A DNA stretch of 64,000 nt from Altica lythri. Lineage: Eukaryota > Arthropoda > Insecta > Coleoptera > Chrysomelidae. The position numbers and the translations under genes were made by a program. The stretch spans positions 66,141,205-66,205,204 of the forward strand of contig OZ034804.1 of the NCBI GenBank assembly GCA_964028335.1. Reading direction: 5' to 3'. A model generated the notes under the pieces. That model did not search any database. It was not told where the DNA came from and was given only the letters and a program-made list of their open reading frames with translations. How positions within the stretch are numbered: position 1 is the stretch's first letter; each line of letters opens with the position of its first letter. Positions 57,321-64,000 of the stretch are shown piece by piece.

Positions 57321-57949
57321 GCTTATTTTGCCAATTTTCAAGACATTTTTGGTTCCACAACTGTTTTAACTTCATATTCTATTAGAAATTCGCATCAAGC
57401 AATTAATATATAAATTAGTTTTAGAACAAATATCATTTAACATATTGGAAAATAAAGTCAAACATTTCCTAAACAGTATATAAAAGAAACAAATAGATCT
57501 CTGTTTATATAACCAATCAATCCATCTTTGACAGATTTATTTTGTTGGACCCTAATAAAGTGTTTATGTACTAAAACAGCTTGGAATTTATGATCCGAGA
57601 AAGAATTTTAAAATTGTTTAGAAAAGCTAAGTAACAGTCACACCATGTCACAGCTGTTATCGAAGTTTCAACGCATTTATGCTACAATAAAGAATGTGAT
57701 TTCAGGCAATTATATTGAGCGTTTATTTCTATGTTTATAGTGTTTATGCTATGGTGTATTGACATTTTTGTTGATTTTTGTTTTATTTATTTAATGCATT
57801 CGTTTTGATAAACGAGTTTCATATATGGACAAAACAAACAACCGATTTTTCAATACTCATAAAAGCAGTAAGTAGTAGAATCGTGTTAAATTTTAGTACG
57901 TTCGGATTAGATTATTTTAGGTACTTTTTATAGTGACACTTCTAGAATC
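57321..57949. other. Non-coding stretch
   Basis: AT-rich; nothing recognised. Confidence 0.3.
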
Positions 57950-58416
57950 CACACTTTATGATAGAAGGTCACACACCTAGAGCTTTTTTTCTGAAACAAA
58001 CTTTAATTGGTGATCGCTATTTACAACTTCTGCGAGAACAAACAGTTCCAGAATTAATTCGTATGTTTCCCAATCGTACTAATTATTTATTATTGTCAGA
58101 AGAAATATGGTTCCAGCAAGATGAGGCCCCACCTCATTTTAATGTTGGAATTAGGGAATACTTTAACACAATATTTTCGTAAAGATGGATAGACCGAAGA
58201 GAATATATTGAGTGGCCGGCAGATTTATCTCCACTAGATTTTTTTCTTTGGGGTCACTTAAAATCTGTAGTTTATAAGGATCTACCTCAATCTTTGCAAG
58301 AACTGTAAAATCGAATCAGAGCAGCAATTCGAGAAATAACTTTTGAATTTATGTAAGACAGTTTAAAATCATTTGTTATAATGGTTCATTTTGTGACAAA
58401 TAATTGTTTTCATTAA
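57950..58416 (+). pseudogene. mariner/IS630-type transposase, C-terminal catalytic part
   Basis: TLIGDRYLQLLREQTVPELI leads to IWFQQDEAPPHFNVGIREYF with the second catalytic Asp, then RWIDRREYIEWPADLSPLDF and FFLWGHLKSVVYKDLPQ with the third Asp. Further C-terminal sequence runs IRAAIREITFEFM to a stop near 58414. There is one stop after the IFS and one in LQEL. The first catalytic Asp and the HTH are not present. The arrangement is that of DDE-type transposases often found in insects with a PxxSPLDFFLWG motif. Confidence 0.8.
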
Positions 58417-58510
58417 TTGTTATTTATTTTATATCATCAGCCTCAGACCCAGTAAATGTACGTACCATTAATAAATTCAGACAGGTCATACCAACTCGAA
58501 ATAAAAAAAG

Positions 58511-59285
58511 GGTGTGGCAGTCAGTGGGACTACCGGCAGAAGTTATACTTCTATGCACTGTTAACTAATAAAACTTAATAACTACAAACACAGGCAAGCA
58601 GAAATAATTTTTTTTTAAATTAACTGTATTCAATTAAATAAATACTTAGAAAAATAAGTACCAGTTAATGTGTGTCCTTACTTCAAACACGAAAACCAAA
58701 CAGTAAAACGATCAATGTACAAAAAAAGTGTTTACAAAACCCGATTTGCTTACCGTGGGCTATTACAGATTTTAGTGATGACTAATAACATGGTAGTAAA
58801 TATTTCATCTTTGTTTTTACCGAACAATATACCTTATATGTGATTCTGTCTCTCTCTTACTCACACCATTACATATTGTTATGGTAGCTACTGTTGCTTC
58901 TTATATTTTAAATTGAATTTTTAACTGCTCCGGTTTATTTTGGGTTGGGTTCTTCTCTTGTATTGGAATTGTTTTAATTTAATTAAAATATTGTTGTTTT
59001 TAGAATTTTATTTTTAAGTTCAAAATATTTTTATAAATGACAAATCTTTCAAAATACAATTTACCATCAATTCAAAATATCAATAATCGTCTCTATGGCA
59101 TTTTACTTCCTTTATATCCATTTCAAATAAAAATTAGTCACTGGTCATAGTCGTCACATTATACAGTAAGATATTTTATTGACATAATAGACACAGTGAT
59201 ATCATAACAATATGTAATGATTTTGCCCATTTAGCTACACACTAATTCATTCCACAGAGTGTCCGAATAGAAGTATAACTTCAAA
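58511..59285. mobile_element. Twin-hairpin element, copy A2
   Basis: Starts with the same two hairpins as 7351 (one mismatch in stem 1, GACTACC). It runs without interruption through CTGTTAACTAATAAAACTTAA, TCTGTCTCTCTCTTACTCAC and TATGTAATGATTTTGCC, and ends GAAGT-ATA-ACTTC plus A run (about 59269-59288). A MITE interrupts it at 58877-59209. Comparison with copy A1 gives the pre-insertion state for both insertions. Confidence 0.65.
58877..59209. mobile_element. 333-bp MITE with ATAT target duplication
   Basis: Ends TGTTATGGTAGCTACTGT and, inverted, ACAGTGATATCATAACA. Flanked by ATAT (58873-58876 and 59210-59213). Copy A1 of the host repeat has an uninterrupted CATTACATATGTAATGATT, which shows the empty site with one ATAT. 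A 4-bp duplication narrows the possible superfamilies but does not decide them. Confidence 0.85.
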
Positions 59286-60120
59286 AAAATGTTGTGTGGT
59301 TTTATGAAACCACGGTAAAAGTGAAACTTTTTTTCACACTATAGACATTTAACTAAAAGTTTTTCAAATAATATTCCATTAAGGGTATAAAAATCACTTT
59401 ATCAATCTTAATTTTATACTTGGAAAATTGGAATGGATTGAATATAAATAAAAAAATAATTCAATTAATATTCATACAAAATAAGTTAAATAATAAATTC
59501 AAGTACTCAAAATTGAAATAAATCCATAAACAACAACATGCACCAGCAAAAAGTTCTAACAATTAAACACTGACAAAAATTGAACACAAATAATATAGAG
59601 TGGAGCACTGACACAAATGAGTAATAGTCTATACACTACACTCACTTTATACCTACTCGGCGGCCGACCGACACGCGGCATGCGCTACACAGACCAAAAA
59701 GTTTGGGACGATGTAATAAAAGTTTCACTTTAAAATATAAATACAGAGTGATCCATTTAAAATATTGTCCTTTGACGTCATATCTTGAAAGCTATTACGT
59801 TTCCGGAAAATTTGAAAAGGTCAATAAATAGTACCTACATAAAATGTACAAAAACTTTTATCCAAGTCAAATTATCGTAAAAGACATAGTTAAGCCATAA
59901 ATCAAGTGTTCTGCCCGTTTTGACTCCTTCTTTCTATTGATATGGACCCTCCTGTGGGAACACCCACATTACTAGATTATGGATTCCGGCATTTCCAAAT
60001 TGATTATAAAAAGTGTATATAAATTGCCACGTATTTTTAGTGTAAATAAAATAAAATCAGATTTCGAAAAATTAATAAAAAGGTTAATCAAATTTACTCA
60101 ATTGAAATTCAACTCCAGCT
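59286..60120. other. Non-coding stretch with GC-rich patch
   Basis: GTGGTTTTATGAAACCAC at about 59300 is a hairpin. AAAAGTGAAAC (59324) is repeated inverted as GTTTCACTTT (59724), perhaps the ends of a ~420-bp element with a CGGCGGCCGACCGACACGCG patch near its right end. No gene recognised. Confidence 0.4.
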
Positions 60121-60768
60121 GAGTTCGGTAGTGGTTTCTCTACTGGCAAATTAGTGCCCAGCTCAGCCGTAGAGGGTAAGTTAACAAATAATAGTGAGTC
60201 GCGCCACCGATTTAAACGGTTAAAATCGGAAACCCCTGTAGTTCCAGGCACTACCTTTCCCACTGGAGATAATTAAATAAATTTAGAATATTAAACAGTA
60301 CTAATTGAATTGCACAATAAAAAAAAATAACGATAAAGTGAGCTAAATAAAACAAAATATCAACTAGACCCTTCTTTAATAAAAATTAAGAATTTACACA
60401 ACTTGTCAAGCCTCGTGCTATCGATATTTATAAAAAAAAATATGTGAGTAATATTAAAAAGAATATTATCTAATATGTGTGATCACACGCAATACAAAAA
60501 CAAGAAAAATAGATTTTTAACTAAAAACTAAAGTCACAACTTAAGTCTAATATAGCTTATCTGTTAACAAAATACGATTCCTCGCTATCCTTGGCTTCTC
60601 CAATACTTAGGCCGGTACCAAAAATCAAGCCTGTTCCCAGAACCAAATAGGCTTGCACCAATCACAATTAACTTAAGCTCGTACTAAGTATCAGGTCAGC
60701 AATCAAAATTCAGCCTGTATCTAGAACTTAAGCCCGTAACTAGGACTTAAACCCGTAACTAGGACCCT
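60121..60768 (-). repeat. Dispersed repeat with iterated GGTACAGGC-like unit, copy 2
   Basis: Inverted relative to 30273-30905 and sharing CTCTACGGCTGAGCT, GTGGCGCG, AAGAAGGGTCTAG, AGCTCACTTTAT, GTGTGATCACAC and the AGGGTCCT start. The iterated unit here drifts to GTTACGGGYTTAAGTCCTA. Both copies lie at a transition to unrelated sequence. Confidence 0.65.
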
Positions 60769-60789
60769 ATTAAGATAGGGTTTCTTTCT

Positions 60790-60975
60790 TTAAACTCGTG
60801 ACACACCTAGCTGGTAAACGGGTGGAACAATATTCTCGTTGCTAATTGCACCAATCGGGAATTCTACAACAATTCGCTGCCTGAACGGTATTGAATTACC
60901 AAACACTCCACTGCCTGTTCTATGGGGTATCAATGAAGATTTTACTAAATATCCCTCCACGAGGATTTTTTCCAA
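60790..60975 (-). CDS. Unrecognised short open frame, possible terminal exon
   Basis: A minus-strand frame reads EKILVEGYLVKSSLIPHRTG, then GVFGNSIPFRQRIVVEFPIG and ends PPVYQLGVSRV with TAA at about 60790. It has no ATG, but is preceded by a pyrimidine-rich TTATTTTGGTACAG that could be a 3' splice site, so it might be a last exon. The composition looks more protein-like than neighbouring chance frames. The stop lies about 20 bp upstream of the dispersed repeat at 60121-60768, which could be its 3' UTR. I do not recognise a family. Confidence 0.25.
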   Translation of the reverse strand: MEKILVEGYLVKSSLIPHRTGSGVFGNSIPFRQRIVVEFPIGAISNENIVPPVYQLGVSRV

Positions 60976-62160
60976 CGAATCTGTACCAAAATAACAGGAA
61001 AACTAACTCCAACACAATTCGATAGGAAAAACCAAGGTTTAGTTTCGTAAATCCAAAATTAATTGACTCCGATGCACAGAGATTACAAACTTAAACCAAA
61101 AAATCTTCTTACTACCACGTTTTCAAGTCAAAGGCTGATAATGGAAAGCACGAATTCCCACATATCTCCGTTCACGAAATTTGACACACTTCAAAATAAA
61201 AGGTGGCCTCTACTACCGTAAGGACAAAACCCAAGGATTATCAGCCAACAACTACAAACGGTCACGATGATAGTTCAATAACAATAAATCTTATTACCTA
61301 TCAGAGTAACACCAAGATTCTCAATAACACTCAAATTCTCATTCATTTCCCATCTTATATGCAAAATAACAATATTCCCCAAACGACAAATTCATTCAAA
61401 ACTCATAAGGTAAGCAATTAGTTATAACTATAGTGAATTTTAACCCGTGACAAAATTGCTAATAATACCTAATAATAATTGGTATAATAAAATATATGCA
61501 ACAAGCAGCCCGCTCCGGCTTGCACGGGGATTAAAGAAAAATAACAAAAGCCATTAAATTTATTGGGTCAACGCTTCCCTGTAAAAAATATTACATGTTC
61601 TTTTATTTTCTGGCAGCAAAATAAATTGATTTTCAGGTGCTCCGACCCGCCTTAGGCGGTTGGCCATGAGGAAAACCGATCCCTACTATTTGGAAGGTTT
61701 GACCTTGAGACTTATTATTAGTAAAAGCGAAAGATGTTTTGATAGGAAATTGAAGCGGTTTAAATGGATTAGGTAGATCAGTTGGGATCATCGGTATCCT
61801 CAGTGTATGAGCTAGTTGACCAGCTGGTGGTTCAGTTGTATTGGTTGCTACAACTTAATTGTCCTTTAATTCCTTTATAAGTAGCCTCGTCCCATTGCAC
61901 ATGCTAAATTTGTGATATCTGTCGTGATTATGAAATAAGTTATTTTGATAAGGATTAATACCAAGATAAAAACTTTTAAAAAATTAAAAATTAGTTATTG
62001 TGACGTAACTATAACAGGTAGACATATGCTGTCGCGCCATTTTTTGTAGTTATTTATATATTCTTCAAAATCGTAGTACATTATTTTATTCTATAATCAA
62101 TATTATTCTCAGCGCACGCGATGTAAGGATTTTAAGGTCATTTTTGGTTACATTAATGGC
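60976..62160. other. Non-coding stretch with repeat fragment
   Basis: CAGCCCGCTCCGGCTTGCAC at about 61506 is a phrase common at the ends of insect short dispersed repeats. A 72-codon frame at 61203-61421 is Thr/Asn-rich and looks like chance. Nothing else recognised. Confidence 0.35.
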
Positions 62161-62162
62161 AT

Positions 62163-62657
62163 TTTAGTAAGAATTCCTATTTTTTTTTTAAATGAAACAT
62201 AGACTGTGTCACTCGGGAATAGTGTAGCTTGCCAACGGTAAAAGAATTTTTGAAATCGGTCCAGTAGTTTCGGAGCCTATTCATTTCAAACAAACAAACG
62301 AACAAAAAATCAAACCTTTCCTCTTTATAATATTAGTATAGATTATTAACAAATTAATCATAGTTCAAGTAGTAAGTTTATATAGTAAATCTGGAAAATT
62401 TATGTCATTAAATTGGTGGCTGTGATGGAGTAGACAGTTGTTTTGGTTTCGTCGTGGGATCGAATACGTGCGACGTCATTTTTTTTTAATTTTTCATTTC
62501 TTATTTTGAAAATGAAACATAGCCTATGTCACTCGGGAATAGTGTAGCTTGCCAACGGTGAAACAATTTTTGAAAGCGGTCCAGTAGTTTCGGAGCCTAT
62601 TCATTTCAAACAAACAAAAAATCAAACCTTTCCTCTCTATAATATTAGTATAGATAA
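62163..62657 (+). repeat. Two tandem copies of a ~190-bp dispersed repeat
   Basis: AATGAAACATAG.CT.TGTCACTCGGGAATAGTG, GCGGTCCAGTAGTTTCGGAG, CATTTCAAACAAAC and CTTTCCTCTTTATAATATTA followed by GTATAGAT occur at 62193-62345 and 62509-62655. The spacer between them is about 140 bp. The ending TATAATATTAGTATAGAT is typical of a very widespread insect repeat of uncertain class (Helitron-like or SINE-like). Confidence 0.75.
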
Positions 62658-62659
62658 TA

Positions 62660-63014
62660 GATAAAAAAGGAAAAATCGCAAAAATTTAAAAAAAAAATTA
62701 AGAAATTCAAAATAGGAAGATATTAAAAACAAAAAAATACTGGCAAATGTACAAAAAGAGAAACTAAAGTAAAATAAAAAAAAAACAAAAAAAAACAGAA
62801 ATAAGAAAAAAAAATAAAAATAAAAAGTGGAAAATCAAAAAAAATTACCGAAATAAAAAATAATTATTTAGGAAAAAATCAAATTACCACGAATACAGAA
62901 AATAGTTAAAACCAGAAAACAGACAAAAAAATATAATAAAATCGACGAAAACCAAAACAAATTAAAAATTAATCGATAAAACGGGAAAAAATCGTAAAAA
63001 TTGGAAAAAAAAAG
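62660..63014 (+). repeat. A-rich tract before twin-hairpin copy B
   Basis: Very A-rich with AAAATCGCAAAAATT and aaaaacaaaaaaaaacag phrases shared with 7155-7330. Directly precedes the hairpins at 63020. Confidence 0.6.
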
Positions 63015-63019
63015 TTTGA

Positions 63020-63655
63020 GGTGTCAAGGGACACCCGGATGGAACGAAGTTCCTTTCGATTAATTAGTGAAGGAATTAGTAATTTGTAAACACAACAGAG
63101 TGTTTATACATACATAACCATTTATTATTGTCTGTATAAAATCTCTACTTACCTAACAGTTCGTTTCTTTAAACAAAAGTGTCCATTTATACAATACCAG
63201 AGCTTTAGATAACACATCTTTTTAGAATTACTTTTTATAATTTAAAACAGGAATTAACAATTCAATACAAAATTTTAAAATTAAAATATTTGACAGTAAC
63301 TGACAGTTAAGGTAATTTGACGTAGGTACCTAAATAGTCAAGTTACGAACTATTTTTAAAATGTTTATAAATTTATTAATTTATAAAAACAGGATGAAAT
63401 AAAATGTAATACTATTATAGTTAATTATTATTTTTTCTACAGTATTTTCTTTTTAATGTACATTTTCTTTTAATTTAAAATAGTGTCTTTTTAATTGTAA
63501 TATATCTATCTATGAGAGAGAGAGGGAGAGAGAGTTATTTATTTTTTGGTCTGTGAGAGAGAGAAACATGCGTGTGTCGTGTCATAGTGTCGTGACAACT
63601 TTTGGTATGAGTCGTAACTGTTCATAACGCGCGAAAGGGAACATCGTTCCAAAAC
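63020..63655. mobile_element. Twin-hairpin element, copy B
   Basis: Starts GGTGTC-AAGG-GACACC (63020-63035), CGGAT linker, GGAAC-GAA-GTTCC (63041-63053). It ends near 63638-63650 with GGAAC-ATC-GTTCC plus AAAAC. Interior non-coding with GA-rich simple repeats (about 63510-63565). Same stem sequences as copy C, different from A1/A2. Confidence 0.6.
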
Positions 63656-64000
63656 AGAAAAGCAGAAAACCAATCCTTAATTGTTAGGCGTTACAAAGTT
63701 CACCGGGTCAGCTAATTATATACTAAAGAATTGAAGAGAAGATCAGAATAGTAATTTAATACAAACTTGACGTAATTCTACAACTGCGAACCAAATTGGA
63801 ACGTAGACGGTATGCAACATGTTTTCTGCATGAAACTCGTATAAAAAAACCAACAAAGCCAACGGAAGCGTTCTTTATGTTTTTTATTTTTGAAAGATAA
63901 TTATTTTTAATGTTACTTGCATGTTGCAACAAACTAACAACTACTTATGGTTATTCAAATACAAGTAATAGTCTGTTTAATGGTAAATTATAAATTAATA
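63656..64000. other. Non-coding stretch to window end
   Basis: CACCGGGTCAGCTAATTATA at about 63702 looks like the end of a dispersed repeat. Nothing else recognised. Confidence 0.35.

Overview
The window looks like a piece of an insect nuclear genome. It is strongly AT-rich, has no operons or bacterial-style gene packing, and is crowded with decayed transposable elements typical of arthropods: mariner and Tc1 transposases, piggyBac with TTAA target sites, FLYWCH-type and other Mutator-like elements (MULEs), non-LTR retrotransposons of several clades, LTR remnants, tRNA-headed SINEs, MITEs and satellites. A beetle or other endopterygote is a guess; nothing fixes the species. I see no convincing host protein-coding gene. 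Almost every readable coding stretch is a transposase or reverse-transcriptase pseudogene.

Layout. 1-3.9 kb: non-LTR element whose 3' UTR is split by a 2.3-kb element with inverted ends (TTTTAA target duplication). 3.9-5.8 kb: minus-strand Mutator-like transposase relic with a candidate first exon. 6.5-10.9 kb: palindromic and A-rich repeats, a twin-hairpin element, and a LINE ORF1/endonuclease insert. 10.9-13.2 kb: mariner relic cut by a GC-rich inverted-repeat element, then a Jockey-like RT. 14.7-16.4 kb: a 0.5-kb repeat, a LINE relic and a hammerhead ribozyme. 18.3-22.1 kb: mariner, then a FLYWCH-MULE with a 9-bp target duplication, hit by two further insertions. 23.6-28.1 kb: mariner, RTE-like LINE, Tc1 with SINE inserts, then a ~136-bp satellite. 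28.8-30.2 kb: giant palindrome. 30.3-35 kb: repeat, LTR/gag remnant, SINEs, R1-like LINE. 35.9-40.5 kb: second twin-hairpin element and a Foldback-like element with a 9-bp target duplication. 40.8-43.4 kb: Tc1 relic with a 76-bp internal amplification, then an LTR with primer-binding site. 45-48 kb: a fairly complete LINE inside a 218-bp tandem repeat. 48.6-50.9 kb: piggyBac. 52.3-58.4 kb: RTE-like LINE, second hammerhead ribozyme, two mariner/IS630-type relics. 58.5-64 kb: further twin-hairpin elements, a MITE, and dispersed repeats.

The most unusual signals are: (1) a family of elements starting with two adjacent hairpins whose stem sequences differ between subfamilies while pairing is kept, and ending in a hairpin that reuses the second stem; (2) two hammerhead ribozyme motifs with a shared downstream sequence; (3) a Foldback/Rehavkus-like element with long inverted ends around an inverted tandem array; (4) a MULE with matching iterated motifs at both ends. 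Nested insertions can often be dated relative to each other, because uninterrupted copies elsewhere in the window or the restored reading frame show the pre-insertion state. All family assignments are from motif recognition by eye, not from a database search.
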